Positions 17,340 to 30,106 of a DNA stretch of 42,226 nucleotides are shown piece by piece. The notes under the pieces are model-generated. The model searched no databases, had not been told where the DNA came from, and was given only the letters and a program-made list of their open reading frames with translations. Source of the DNA: a virus; the IMG/VR virus record IMGVR_UViG_3300005936_000005, positions 1-42,226 of that record, one strand, 5' to 3'. Made by a program: the position numbers and the translations under genes. Position 1 is the first letter of the stretch, and each line of letters begins with the position of its first letter.

Positions 17340-19319
17340 ATGGGTTCACAATTAAGCAATATCAAATTCCAACTAACAAGCACATGTACAGCAACACAAG
17401 CGGCTGCTACCACTTTTACTGTAACTAACGACACTATAGAGGATAAAGTGATAACAGCAACCAACGCTAGCGTGTTGATAAGCTCTTTGAACGGTAAAGT
17501 CATCGAGAGGTTTGTTGGTACGTTCGCAGCTGGTACATTCACTATAACAAGTAGATGATTAACAAGCGCAGATTCAGAGACAGAAGATACAGATCTCCAG
17601 AAAGAACGAAGAGTGTGATCTATCGGTAAGATAGTGGCGTTCGCGTTCGATAACCTGGATGTAAGTAACGACTGAACATGACCAGAGATAAAATGAGATA
17701 TAATATTCAGCTGAGATAACACATTCAGCGGTATCGATACATTCACTAAAGGGTTGAACGTACCGGTATTCGCAGACTCTACAGCAAGAGACGCAACTAT
17801 AACAAGCCCAGCTAACGGTATGGAATGTTATCTAACAGATACATGAGAGTTTAATGATTATACAGCATGATCATGGGAATCAAGAACAAGCGGAAGTATA
17901 ACACCTAACGCTAGTGTAACTGTAGCAGGTAAAGTAGAACAAGCTACAGACGCTCAAGTATGAGCAAACACAGAGACAGGAGAGACATGAGCACCGTTGT
18001 TCATTAACCCTGATAGTGTAGTAAAGACATCATGATCAGTATATACACCAGCATATCTTACAGGTGGAAGTTCAGCTACAGCATGGTGAGCTACATGGAC
18101 ATGAGTAACTGATTGAGAATTCACTATAACAATAGATTGAACAGCAAGAGATATAACAGGATTAGATTTTAGTTCTACTACTGATGAAGATTGAATCGCT
18201 GCAGTAATCCAAACATGAATAAGAGATACAACAACTAGCACAGAAACATGTGTATGGAGTACAGATCATTTTATAATAACAAGTACAAATACAACAAGTT
18301 CTAGTGCAGTAACGGTAACAAGTGCTGTATGAGGTTGAACATGAACAGATATAAGTTGAGTATGAGCTACAGAATATATGGATTCGGAATCATGAGTATG
18401 AACAACTACATCAGCAGTAAGTGATACAACACAAGACGAGAATAAACTACCGGTATTAGACGCTACAGGTAAACTAGCTAGCTGATTTATGGATACGTAT
18501 GTAGAAGCTACGGTAGATGCAGCAAAGAAGTTTGGTTGAGATGGTACTGATTGAGCGGTAGACTGAACAGCAGATATAACATTAACAGGAACAAATAGTA
18601 CACTAATAACTAAAAATTACACATCATGGACAGCAGGAACAGCAGCTAGAACATTTAGTGTTGGTACATTGACAGGATGTGTGTTTATCATAAAAATACA
18701 ATGAGATTGTGATCTAACTAATTGGACTATAGATTGAATAGGTGGAATAGGAGCATATGACGCATGAGCAGCACCTAGTGGAGAATCAGCTAGTTGGATG
18801 CAATATGTTGTAGCAACAGCATGAGCTACAGGAGCATCTAGTGGATATGCTTGAGGATGATGAGCAGGGTTCACAGCAGATGGATCAACAGCATCAACAT
18901 GAGCTGCAGGATGAGTAAAACCAGCACGACAACAACTTATAGATATTATACCTAGCAGGAAATACTTATGATGCGCATGAGCAACAGGATGAAGTTCAGA
19001 AACAGTTAACACTCATAGTGTTACTGGATGAGGTTGATGAGCTATGATTATCTTCGAAGTGTGAGGTAACCTAACAGTAGATTCAGGGACAACAGATATA
19101 GATGTATCAGGATGAGCAGGATGAGTAGCGACAGTATGAGAAAATACTGGATGAGGTGGTTGAGGTGGTTGAGTGTTCGTTATGTTATATAACGGTACAT
19201 TAACAGGAACAACAACACCTACAGTATTAGGATGATTAGGTTGAGCTGGTTCCGTTAATCAATGATGAGCAGGATGAGTATGAGATTACTTAATAGAAAA
19301 GAACACAGTATTTGCATAG
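17340..19319 (+). CDS. Glycine-rich tail tip or fibre protein
   Basis: 659 residues. The middle has a beta-domain of the DUF3383-like kind: F-T-I-T-I-D-G-T-A-R-D-I-T-G-L-D-F, then C-V-W-S-T-D-H-F-I-I-T-S. The last 200 residues are a glycine-rich adhesin-like region with runs such as G-G-G-G-G-G-G and V-S-G-G-A-G-G-V. These are written with TGA mixed with GGT and GGA, which is strong evidence that TGA is glycine. Glycine-rich sandwiches of this kind form receptor-binding tips in other phages (T-even gp38 type, by analogy). Probably a host-recognition protein. Confidence 0.65.
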
Positions 19320-19346
19320 AAAAATTTATCATATAAATAACAGAAG

Positions 19347-22169
19347 ATGGCAGGATTAAGTTCAGCAGCATATGGTAGGATCATGGCACAAGCAGCTAAA
19401 CAATGAATAAGTGCTAGTACCGTCAACAATAAAGCAACGAGTTTGGGTTATTCAGTACCTTGAAACTCTAGTCCTAGTAGTTCTACTAACGGATCAAGGG
19501 ATATAGGTGGTAGGACATACAGCTCTAGCGGTCAGTATATGTGATATACTAACAACCAGTCATCTGGTAGTTGATTACCTGTTAGTACGCCAAGCTTGAC
19601 ATCGACCAAAAGGACAGATTATTTCGGTGATGTTAACAAGAACAGATCAAACACAGCCAAATATACATGAAGTTGAGTACAACTATCTGACCAATCATCA
19701 TTACAGACAAATTCAGAAGACTTCAAACCTATATCACTTACCAAAGATATGAGCCAATACGGTGAAGCTATGAAGATAGCTGAAGGTAAGATGCCATGAC
19801 TACTAGAATCTAGGAACGATATCATAGCTACAAACCTATACGGTACATGAGCAAAAACAAAAGACGATATTAGAGCGTATCTAGCACAACAATGAGGATT
19901 CAGTTCAGCCACCGCTATAGATAGACAGAACACGGTAGAGTCTATAGCTGCTAGGATGGGTATCACTAAAGATACACTATCAGTAGAAGACCAGTTGATG
20001 AACGACGCAGACGCAGAACTAAACGAACTTAAATTAGAGAAAGATAAAAGTTTACTATGGAAAGAGATAGATCATGTATCTGGCGAAGATGTTAGAGAGT
20101 TGAGTGATTCAGAACTACAACCATTAGCGGATAAGTTAGGGATGACGTTAGAGGACGCTAGAGCTTACGAGCAAGAGAGATTAGCTAGTCTACAAGAATA
20201 CAAAAGACCGTATGACGAAGCGGTAGCTCAACAAGAGTTAGATAAAGCTAGAGGGATAGAGGACGCAGATACAGCGCTACAAAGAGCGTTAGACACTAAC
20301 GAGAATAACATATCAGACGTAACAAGGGACGCTACTAGAGCTATCCAAAGCTCAGAGATGATATGAGCGTTAAAATGATATAACCAATCAGAGTTACGAA
20401 GACAAGGACTTACTAGCATCCAAACAGACGCTGACGAGTTATTAAGAAGGATCAGAGTAGATATGCAGAACGATACAGACGACACACTCAAATACAAGAC
20501 CAGACTATCAGAAGATTTCGTTACCAGTATGGATACTCTGAACGCTGACTGGAAATCTAGCATGCAAGACGAGAGATTACGAGGTACTAACACTATCAAC
20601 ACATTATTAGAGAAATATAGCCCATCAGAAGATATCTTGACAGACGAGCTAAACAAATTCGCTAAAGAGTTCGGGATGAGAGGTTCAGAGATCATGCAGA
20701 GATATGTAAGTATGTATAAAGAGATAACTAACGACGCGTACGAGAAAGAAGCACAGATAGCCAACATCAACAACATATACAGCCAGATAGCAGCAAGAGA
20801 AGCTGCTATGAGCGAAAGTCCATCAGGAACACTAACAACAGCAGAGATATCATCATTATTAAAGATGAGAGACAACCCTGAAGCTAGCGACGAGACTATA
20901 GCATGGGTAAACAGTATGCTAGGTATATGATCACAACAATCACAATACGACCAAAAACCATATACACCAGTAACACAATCAACCCTAAATAACGCTATGG
21001 GTACATTATTACAATCATCTAACGACCCTAACGCTATAACGAACCAAAGCCTACAATGTTGAGCATGAGTCAACGATCGGTTACAGAGCTTCGGTGTTTC
21101 AGATGTGAATATGTTTGTAGACCCTATCAACGCTAAGACAGCACAAACAAACAGCGATACAGCAACAATAGGAAGTGTAGCGGTATTCGATTTCAATAAC
21201 GATTACGGTCATGTAGGTATAGTGACCAAAGTAGACGGTAACGGTAATCCTACAGAGATAGCTGATTGGAATTGGGGATCAGACGAGAAATATAGTGTAC
21301 ATAATATCGACGCTAACCAACAATCAGCTATAACATGATACTTCGACCCTACTAAAGCGCAACAAACACAAGAAACACAATATGAAGAACACAACTGAAT
21401 AACTTTATGACCACAATATGAAGTATTATCTGCTAGTAACAAAAGTATAGTTAAATGATTATTAGACTACAAAATATCACTACCACCAAGAAACAAAGAA
21501 TACAACAATATAATATGAGCAACAATGGAAGCTAACTCAGAATGGAGTGATGTAACATACAAAGAAAGATATGATTTCAAGAAAGTATGGAATAAATCAC
21601 TTATCTGATGATGAAACCTATCTAAAGTTGCTACAGCGGTACAGCATCTATGAGAGCTAGAAAAATTATGAAATGAGCTTGAATGACAATCAAATATCCA
21701 AGTAAAGAATAAAATCACTAACCGAGCTAAATGAGCGTTAGGTGATCCCAAGATAACAAGTTATGAGGTAGCAGTATCAGCTGTTGTCAGTGAGTTAGCT
21801 GGAGCGTATAAAGGTAACGCTAGTGCTAGTGAAGCTGATGTTAAAGCGTTTAGAGATGATGTATGAATAGAGTTATCACCTAAACAGATGCTAGCTTTTG
21901 TAAATGAAGCAGCACATTTATTATTCGGTAAAATAAATACTGAAGCAGAATGATATTATTGAGTTATGTGAACAGAACCATTAAGTATATTTACTCAAGA
22001 TTGACGAGATTATTTGTTAAGTAAATGACTAAACGTAGATTATTATTTCAAATCACCAGAAAGATCATGAGTGGTTGATATTGATACACAATGAGAGATA
22101 ACACAGCCAGAGACATGAGAATGAACAATACAATCAGTACCAACAAGCCCATACTCAAGACGACAATAG
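19347..22169 (+). CDS. Internal virion protein with CHAP-like hydrolase domain
   Basis: 940 residues. The N-terminal 570 are Ser/Asn-rich, then helical and acidic with coiled-coil stretches. Residues about 560-660 look like a CHAP amidase/peptidase: L-Q-C-G-A-G-V-N-D-R with Cys571, then V-A-V-F-D-F-N-N-D-Y-G-H-V-G-I-V-T with His622, then A-D-W-N-W-G. Cys and His in this order and spacing are the catalytic pair of the family. The C-terminal 280 residues are helical. A long helical virion protein with an embedded cell-wall hydrolase fits an ejected internal protein that opens peptidoglycan during DNA entry. The size suits podovirus internal virion proteins. Confidence 0.65.
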
Positions 22170-22194
22170 TAATTTATATGTAAACGATGATATC

Positions 22195-25100
22195 ATGGCA
22201 GGATTAACACCAAACTATTGAGGTATAGACCTAGGGTTCATGGATACACCATTAAACAGGAACACTACAGTCAACAGACAATCAAATATAGAGACTTCAC
22301 CTAGTGTGGAGACCCCAGATATTCCTATGAGTAAAATGCCCACACAAGAACCTAAAATAGATACAGCTAATCTTAAACAAGATCCGTCTATGATGAGCCA
22401 AGTACCACAACAATCATTAAAAGTAGATCTCAAAAGAAAACAGCTAGATATGCAGACACAACTAGACCAATCACAGAATATATGATACACACCATGACCA
22501 GCACCAAGTTTGATGGACAACGAGGTATTTATGACACCAGAATACCAAGCAGAGTTAGACACAAAACCATATCTAAAAGAAGCGTGGGCTGAATTAGATC
22601 AATGAAGGAACTATGATGCAGCATTTAGAGATATAGTAAATGGTATGACTGAAGAAGAGCTAACTACCAACTATTGAGATATAGATGTAAACCAACAAAG
22701 ATCGTTATTATGACTAGCAGCAGATATACAAGCAGGTATGCCAGTAAGTGAATTACAGATGTATAGTGATTTACCTAGACCATTCTTAAAAAAACTACTT
22801 AAAGATAAAGATCTAGCTAAGATGTGGCATGGTAGAGCGTTTAGTGATAAAAGAGAATCAAAATTCGAATATCCTACACTAATAACAGAAGACAATCTAG
22901 CAGATATGGATATATGGGAAAGACTTAAAGGTAACCAGAAGATATCAGAATCATGATGGGAAGCGTCATGAAACAAAGAAGATACCACATTATCATTCCT
23001 ATGAAACGAAGCACACCTATGATTAGCAGCAAGACTAGTTGGTAATATACCAGCAGGATTCAGGACGATGATGTCGTTTATGGGTAACTTTTTTACCGAT
23101 CCAGAAGTAGTTATAAAAGATATGGCTAACGGTATAGCACAATGAGCTAAATGAGTACGACAAACAGCGTCTACTGAATGAGCTGCAGGAGCTATAACAA
23201 CAGTAAATCAATTAGCTGATCTAGTTGTAACCAACCCAGAATTGGTATATGGTTGACAGTTTACTAAGATGATGAAGCAATGAGCTGGTAAAATATTCAA
23301 TATAGCAGATCAAGCATTAACACAATGAGCAGCATCTATAACAAAAACATCATGACCATGACAAACATCCCAGTATAAATGATCACCATTACACGCATAC
23401 GCTACTGATTATATATTAGGTAAAACTAAAACAAAAGTAGCGTCATATTATAACAAAGGTAAGATACCAAAGAATTTCAAGGACCTAACATCTAAACAAC
23501 AAGCAGATGTACGATCACAAGCTTCGTATGATGTATATAAAGACGTATACGGTAAATATCCAGAAGGATTCAAAGTACCGTATGCTAACGAATGACGAAC
23601 AATAGATACCACACCATACCAAGCACCACAAGCGCCAGGTCATGTTCCAGGTACAGCTACAAGCACCATGAAAGCGTCACCGTTCAACCAATGAGTGAAC
23701 GCTGAAGGTATGGCTACTATAAGACCGGTAGTAAGAAGAACAAAGACTATTGATTCGTTTATTGACCAAGGAACAGCTAACACTATAAAGAACCTCAAAA
23801 ATGATGCAGGTAGGGTGAAAGTATATGAAGACCATATAGAATGAGCGCAGACATTATTAGAGAATAAAGACGTTATCCCTTATATATTTGATGAAGCTGG
23901 TAACCCAACAACATCAACCATACAATACACAGCAGTAAGCCAAGCGATAGCAGAAACCAAAACAGATATATGGAATTTAGTTGAACCTATGGTAGATGAA
24001 GCTACTAACGCTGGCGCTACCGTTGATGTAGCTCCGTTAGTTGAGAGTATACAAACATCTATGCAATGATCAGTATTAAGTGACTGAACTATGATCCCAG
24101 GCGCAGAATCAGCTTACAGTACTATGAACAAATACCTTAATATGTTGATAGACGAGAACGGTACATCAAAAACAATGAGTGTTTCAGACGCACAAAGGAT
24201 ATCACAAAGTATAAATAGACAAACCAAAGCATTGTATAACGGTTGAGGTTGAGACATATTAACCAACATAGCATTAGAGGGTATAAATAGACAACTTAGA
24301 CCAGCTATAGACACAGCTGTAGAGAAAGTGTTAGATACGCCATGACTTAAAGATCTCAAAAAAAGACGATGATCATTGACCAATATAGAGCCATCAATAA
24401 CCAAAAGATGACAGGTTATAGACAGACAGCCAAAAGCGTGACTCTTTGGATGACTTTCTGATATATACGGATGAGCAGAATTATGATGAGCAGTTGCTAA
24501 TTTTGCTATGGGTAATATAGGATGAGGTATAAGCGGTCTAATAAAGGCGTGATCAGTAAAACTTATCAACAAATATATTAAAAATAAGAATGATAGAAAT
24601 AGAGCGTTAGCTAAGATGTTCATGGAGGTAGATAAACAGATGAAAGGGTATAAGATACCTGGATGATATAGAGGTATCAAGATCAAACCTAAAACTAGAC
24701 CTACAGCAACAGAATGAACACCGAAACTAGAGACAGAAACAGTTATGAAAGCTACAGAGGTTAAACTAAATAGAGCCGAGAAACTGAAAGCTAGAGCAGC
24801 TAAAGAGAAAGTTATCGCTAAAAACAAAGTGGTAGATAAAGCTAAATTTGATGAGGTTAAGAAAAACGGTACAGAGATAGAGGATAGCAACACATGGAAA
24901 GAATGAGATATATCTGAACTAGGTACATTAGAGTCAGGTATAATATTAGAATGAAGGATCAGGAAAGTCAAGATCGATGGTGAGCTTATACTAGAATGAG
25001 ACGCTGAACCTGTATACAGACTAAGTAAAGCAGATATCAAGAAAACCAAAGCAGACGCATTAGATACGTTCACTAAAGAGATGGAGGAATGAAGTCTAGC

Positions 25101-26076
25101 TACCAAGAAATGAGAAGGTAAGATAGACCTCAAAGAACAGAAGATATGAGCAGGAAGGAATATGGCGATGGAAGCTATCCTAAAAGAGTACGGGATCAAG
25201 AGTATCGAAGACCTACCAAACGATGTAGCTATGAAAGTTATCGAAGCAGCAAGAAGCAGAAGCACAAAGATGGAAGCGGAGATAGATGAGCTATTAACAC
25301 CATACAAGAAAACATCCAACACTAAAGCTGAAGCTATAAAGAAAACTAACTCACCTATGGATCTAGAGACAGGTAAACCTAAACCTACAACAAACAAGGT
25401 TGAATGACTAGAGACCAAGAGATGATTATTCTGATGAGAGGAAGCTAATAACAAAGGGATAGATATCCCAGCAGATACAGCTAAAGCGCTAAGAGCAGAG
25501 AAAGGGTTGAGTGCTGACGACATCATGAAGAAATACCCAGACATCCAGCTAAAAAGAGATGTACCGGTAAAAGATATAAACGAGTTATCGTTAGATAAAA
25601 GTATGAAACTAGCTACAGAGGTTAAGTGATTATGATCTGTATTTGCTGAATGACCTTGATATTATTTCACCGACTCTATTTCTGAAGCTCAATGATATGG
25701 AGATAGTATTATAGAGTTAGATATAAAAAAATGAACTAACTTGTTAGAGAAGACATCACCTAAACTAACAGATAAACAGATAGATGATATATTAGGTTCG
25801 TTTGATAAAGAGATATTAGATGATGCATGATCCGATCGATCGGAAAATTATGATGATGGTATAAATCAAATAAAAGATATGATAAAGAAAAAAGATAACC
25901 CGTTAGATCAGTTAATTGATATACGAGCTGAGATATTGCATAGACAAGACCCAGAGAAGTTTGTAAAAGCAATGAAAGATAACGGTATAGATGGTATCGT
26001 TATAAAGAAAGACTGAAGTAACCATTATATACTATATAACACATCCGCTTTTGAATCGATAAATAACACCAAATAA
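22195..26076 (+). CDS. Giant internal virion protein with ADP-ribosyltransferase-like C-terminus
   Basis: 1293 residues, the largest gene. It starts with a Pro/Gln/Met-rich unstructured segment, then a helical body with Ala/Gly-rich possibly membrane-active stretches around residues 280-400, and a charged helical region (residues about 850-1060). The end (from about residue 1130) resembles the ART domain of phage polyvalent proteins: G-P-G-Y-Y-F-T-D-S-I-S-E-A-Q-G-Y-G with Gly1153, then I-I-E-L-D-I-K, N-L-L-E-K, and near the end D-G-I-V-I-K-K-D-G-S-N-H-Y-I-L-Y-N. Such domains move ADP-ribose from NAD to host targets. Injected with the DNA, it could act on host proteins early. The ART call is by motif pattern. 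Confidence 0.65.
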
Positions 26077-26106
26077 ATAAACTTTTTAACCCTTATTATT
26101 AAAACG

Positions 26107-26445
26107 ATGGCAACACTAGATGTAAGAAATTACGATTACGCTTCGTTCTCTGTACCTAATGCAACAACAGATTACGATGTGAAGACCAACCAAACAGCTT
26201 TATTCTCTGAGGTAGATAACGCTGGATATGTTAAGATAGAATCAACAGCAATCATCACAGTGAAGTTCAACGAGACCACTAAAACAGGTATCCCGTTTGT
26301 AGCTAACGAAGCACAAGAGTTCGGTAAGAACTTCATCCCTATCAGAAGTATCAGCAACTTGTATATAACTAACGCTAGTGGATGAGCCGCTACTGTACAG
26401 GTTATATTAGCTGCACCAGATGACGGTGTAAGTACCACTAACTAG
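26107..26445 (+). CDS. Small beta-rich virion protein
   Basis: 112 residues, beta-type throughout (V-K-I-E-S-T-A-I-I-T-V-K-F-N-E-T-T, I-R-S-I-S-N-L-Y-I-T-N-A-S-G-G-A-A-T-V-Q-V-I-L-A-A-P-D). The ending I-T-N-x-S-G-x-x-A-x-V-x-V-x-x-A resembles small phage baseplate or tail-accessory proteins. One TGA only. It resembles in style the 100-residue protein at 27314, and both lie near the fibre genes. Confidence 0.6.
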
Positions 26446-26470
26446 TTTTATTCTTTAAGAAAAGGTGTAC

Positions 26471-27289
26471 ATGAACGAATTTGATAAAAAGAATCTAGAG
26501 TTATCTGATATCACTACTAAGGTGTTGAATCTAAGAAATGAGTTCAATACCATAAACGAGATGATAAAGAACCGTAACGAGGATCTAGCGGTAGTTAAAA
26601 CAAAACTAGACACCACTAACGATAACTTAACGAAGCTATATAACGAGATAGACAAGAAACATAACTTAGCTATGGATAAAGTCAGAGACGAGGAGACAAG
26701 GATCAACGAAATCCAGAGAACTAGGAATATCGATCTCAATAATAGAGAATCAGCTATAACACAAGCATGAATAGACATAAAAAAGATGAAAGCTGATATA
26801 ACACAAGCTAAAGATAATATCAAGCTCTTAGAATCCAAAACCAAACAATGAGAACTACTATACGCTAACAAAAATAAGGTTTTAGATGAAAAGATAGCCG
26901 AATATACAACTAAATCACTAGAATGTGACCAGGAGATAGACGGAGCGAAGATAAGTAAAGACGTCAACGATATCAAAGAGAAGAATCTAGACGACAGAGA
27001 GTTGGAGTTGATAGCAAGAGAACAGAGGGTAGAGAAAATAGAGACTAAGATCGATACTAGAGAACTTGAGATGAATACACAAGAACAGAAGATAGCTAAA
27101 GATATAGCTAACAGTAACAAACTATTACAAGAGATAGCTTTATTTAATAGAGACTATATAACTAACAAGAAAGATCTAGAGGAGAGAGAACACAAACAAT
27201 GACAGATAGATAAAGATAACAAAGAGAGATCTAAACAACTAACTATATTAGAGATGAAGATCAAACAGAAAGAGAGAGACAGAATTTAA
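26471..27289 (+). CDS. Long coiled-coil protein
   Basis: 272 residues, almost entirely coiled coil, rich in Lys, Glu, Asp, Asn and Ile with repeated heptads (E-L-I-A-R-E-Q-R-V-E-K-I-E-T-K-I). ATG 26471 has AAAGGTG six bases upstream, one of the clearest ribosome sites here. No signal peptide or membrane segment. Between tail genes, it may be a fibre shaft or a chaperone for fibre assembly. Confidence 0.65.
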
Positions 27290-27313
27290 TGTTTTATCAT
27301 ATAAATTAACACA

Positions 27314-27616
27314 ATGGCTATAATATTACCAAATACATGTCCATGGGCAGCCACATACACGTTCGTTGATGGTAACCAGAACCAACTATCACTCATAGAT
27401 AATCTACCTATGAAATACACTAACACAATAGTTGTGACTAACTTAGACGATACCAACAACGTGTATATTAGTCCTAAGACATGAGCTACTAGCGAGACAG
27501 AAGAGTATACTCTTAAACCAGGACTGACTATCAGTTTCGATTGGAGAGAAGACGCTCAATTTGATTTATTTATCAGAGGTACAAGTGCTAGTAAAATAAC
27601 TTACTTTATATGTTAA
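27314..27616 (+). CDS. Small beta-rich virion protein
   Basis: 100 residues, beta-sandwich-like, with T-N-T-I-V-V-T-N-L-D-D-T-N-N-V-Y-I-S-P and Y-T-L-K-P-G-L-T-I-S-F-D-W, the pattern of small phage proteins that cap tail structures. It has one TGA glycine. Likely a tail accessory protein related in style to the product at 26107. Confidence 0.55.
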
Positions 27617-27627
27617 CACATTAAGAC

Positions 27628-27864
27628 ATGGCAATAGTGAATATAATAGGTGGATGAGGGACATGAAGCTCTTTTGTTGACCCTATGACTACAGCATGAG
27701 ATATTATTATAAGAAACAGTAGTAACGCTACAGATAGATTAGCGATAGGAACAGCATGACAGGTACTGAAAGTCAACGCTTGAGCCACAGCATCAGAACG
27801 ATGATCAGCAGCTTCAGGTTGATGAGCGCCTAACGTTAAGAGGATGTTAATCCAAAGCATATAA
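27628..27864 (+). CDS. Short tail-fibre-like protein
   Basis: 78 residues. The passage G-D-I-I-I-R-N-S-S-N-A-T-D-R-L-A-I-G-T-A followed by G-Q-V-L-K-V-N is the recurrent beta unit of phage tail fibres (usually G-D-L-x-x-R x-x-x x-x-x-L-x-x-G-x-x-G-Q-V-L). Poly-Gly at the start and later is written largely with TGA. Too short for a complete fibre; it may be a fibre collar or a remnant of a longer one. Confidence 0.65.
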
Positions 27865-27893
27865 AACTATTTTAATCTTTAATATACTATACT

Positions 27894-28811
27894 ATGAAAA
27901 CTATCAATTTAACAGCAACAACTGACAGCTTAGAGTTAGTTCTAATAGACGCTGTAACAACAACAGCATTAGATTGGACTTGTCATTATTACGATACTAC
28001 TATAGCTGATGGTACGGTATTAGAGTGAGTATATACAGGAACAACTAACGACACAACAGCGGTAACGATATGTGCTGCACCAGCATCAGGACACGTAAGA
28101 ACTATCAAAGACTTGAGCGTATATAACGCTGATACGGTTACGGCTGCTGTTATAGTACAGTTCAACGCCAACTCTACTATAAGGGTGGTAAGACGTAAGA
28201 ATCTAGATACACTAACATCGTTCAGTATAGTTGACGAGGATTCACCATCTACATGATATGTGGATTGACCAGCATCAGCTACCGACGGTAACCTAGCGTT
28301 ATTTGACGGAGCTACAGGTACAGCTATCAAAGAGTGATGAGTGCCAGTAACAGCGACATCAACAACGACATTCACTAATAAAACATTAACAGCACCAGTA
28401 ATATCTTCTATAAGTAACACAGGTACGGTAACTTTACCTACAGCTACCGATACTTTGGTTGGTAGAGCTACTACAGATACGTTAACTAATAAAAGAGTGA
28501 CTTCAAGAAGCTGAACAACAACTTCATCAGCTACTCCTACTATAAATACAGACAATGTAGATTTCTATTCACTAACAGCACAATCAGAAGATATAACGAG
28601 TATGACGACGAACCTAAGCGGTACACCGACAGAAAGACAGACACTTTGGATAGCTATCACAGGTACAGCAGCAAGAGCTATAGCTTGGGGTACATCATTC
28701 GAAGCTAGCACGGTAGCGTTACCAACAACAACAGTAACTACAGCTAGATTAGATGTAGGGTTTGTTTGGAACACAGTAACTAGTAAATGGCGTGTAGTAG
28801 CATCAGGATAG
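27894..28811 (+). CDS. Tail fibre protein
   Basis: 305 residues, Thr/Ala/Val-rich and beta-strand throughout. Diagnostic fibre passages are G-N-L-A-L-F-D-G-A-T-G-T-A-I-K-E-G-G and two T-N-K-x-L/V-T units (T-F-T-N-K-T-L-T-A-P-V-I, D-T-L-T-N-K-R-V-T), which recur in shafts of many phage fibres. The C-terminal domain (W-I-A-I-T-G-T-A-A-R-A-I-A-W-G) is probably the receptor-facing tip. It likely trimerises and binds the host surface. Confidence 0.75.
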
Positions 28812-28840
28812 AAACATTTAGTTCTTAAATAATTTTAATT

Positions 28841-29500
28841 ATGGCATTAACAACAGACTTAGAAGCGTACTATAAACTAGATGGAAATAGCGATGATAGT
28901 GTTGGTAGTAATGATTGAACCGATTCTAATATTACTTATGTAACTTGAAAAATAAACAACTGTGCTGATTTTAACGGTAGTAGTTGAAAGATAACGATAG
29001 ATGAATCAAGTCTACCGTTATGATCTTCAGATAGAACAATATATACACGGATAAAATCAGACGCTAATAATTGAATAATTTGGTCTTATGGGCAACGAGG
29101 ATGAATACGTAAGATGATGTCGTTAGGTATATCAGCTACAGGGTATCTTACGGTATATAACTATTGAGCTGATTATACAACAACACAACTAATAACACCA
29201 TGAACACGATATTTTGTTCTAGTAACATATAATGGTACTGAAGAAGAGGTGTTTGTTGGTGACACTAGTATATGAACATATACGGTAGCGTTAGACACAA
29301 CAGCGTCAGTTAATTTCACTTTAGGTAACTTCCCTAATGTAGGAGCGGGTGGACGATATGATGGATTGATTGACGAAGTTTGAATAATGAGTAGAGTAGC
29401 AACATCTACAGAAATAACAGAGCTATACAACTCTTGAGATGGGTTACAATACCCGTTCACATCTACAGCTAACACCACAGCGTTCTTCCAATTATTCTAA
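28841..29500 (+). CDS. LamG-like lectin-fold tail protein
   Basis: 219 residues forming one concanavalin-A/LamG domain: A-Y-Y-K-L-D-G-N-S-D-D-S-V-G-S-N-D-G at the start, C-A-D-F-N-G-S-S-G-K-I-T-I next, and the family ending Y-D-G-L-I-D-E-V-G-I-M-S-R-V-A-T, then E-I-T-E-L-Y-N-S-G. Several family glycines (N-D-G, Y-N-S-G) are TGA. The fold binds carbohydrate or protein ligands, so a role in host-surface recognition is likely. Last gene of the tail block. Confidence 0.8.
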
Positions 29501-29531
29501 TCTAACAATATTTTATATTTGAACTAACCAG

Positions 29532-29801
29532 ATGAACTTATCAGCTAACACTGAATTTTATATGAATATATGAACTATAGTAGCGGTACTATTCTTCTTC
29601 GCATGAATTATCTCTAAACATATAACGCTTAGGGATAAAGTGAAACAACTAGAGAAAGATACAACTAGAATTAAAGCTAAACTAGATGTGGTATGCGAGA
29701 AACAACAATCAAGCGAGGTTATGTTAGCTAAGGTTATGACGCAGCTCACCAACATCCAACTAACGCTAGGGGAGATAAAGACACAAATAAGAAATAAATA
29801 G
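29532..29801 (+). CDS. Membrane-anchored coiled-coil protein (holin or spanin-like)
   Basis: 89 residues: one transmembrane helix at about 13-30 (I-V-A-V-L-F-F-F-A-G-I-I) followed by a charged coiled coil. This layout is shared by some small holins and by inner spanins. It opens the probable lysis module and precedes a holin-like gene. Two TGA glycines lie in or near the helix. Confidence 0.6.
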
Positions 29802-29827
29802 TAGTTTTATTGTTAACATTATATACT

Positions 29828-30106
29828 ATGGAACAGTTTTTACGAACACTAGCATTAGTACCTTTAATTGTAGCTATAACACAAGGTGTAAAATCTATCG
29901 TACCAGAAAGCTTCTATAAATTCTTATGGATGTTCTCTTGCGGGTTAGGAGTACTAGTAGCATTCGGATATGTATACGCATTGAACATCGTTGAATACAA
30001 CGACGTAATGATTATTATGGCAGGTGTGATAGCATGACTATCAGCTAGCTGATTGTATGAAGTAAGCAAAAATACTGTTAGGATCTTTAACCCTAAAAGT
30101 GTTTAA
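29828..30106 (+). CDS. Holin-like membrane protein
   Basis: 92 residues with two to three membrane segments (about 6-22, 32-52 and 58-74). It contains L-V-P-L-I-V-A-I-T-Q-G-V-K, a passage like the start of several Gram-positive phage holins, and a short basic tail. It would form membrane lesions that let lytic enzymes through. ATG 29828 follows the TTTTATTGTTAACATTATA leader. Confidence 0.65.

Noticed and set aside
24114-25544. A 476-codon open frame on the minus strand, with others such as 20228-21196 (322 codons)
   Set aside because: Each lies antisense to a gene that is intact with UGA as Gly. The antisense products are Ser/Leu/Ile-rich low-complexity sequence without motifs or ribosome sites.
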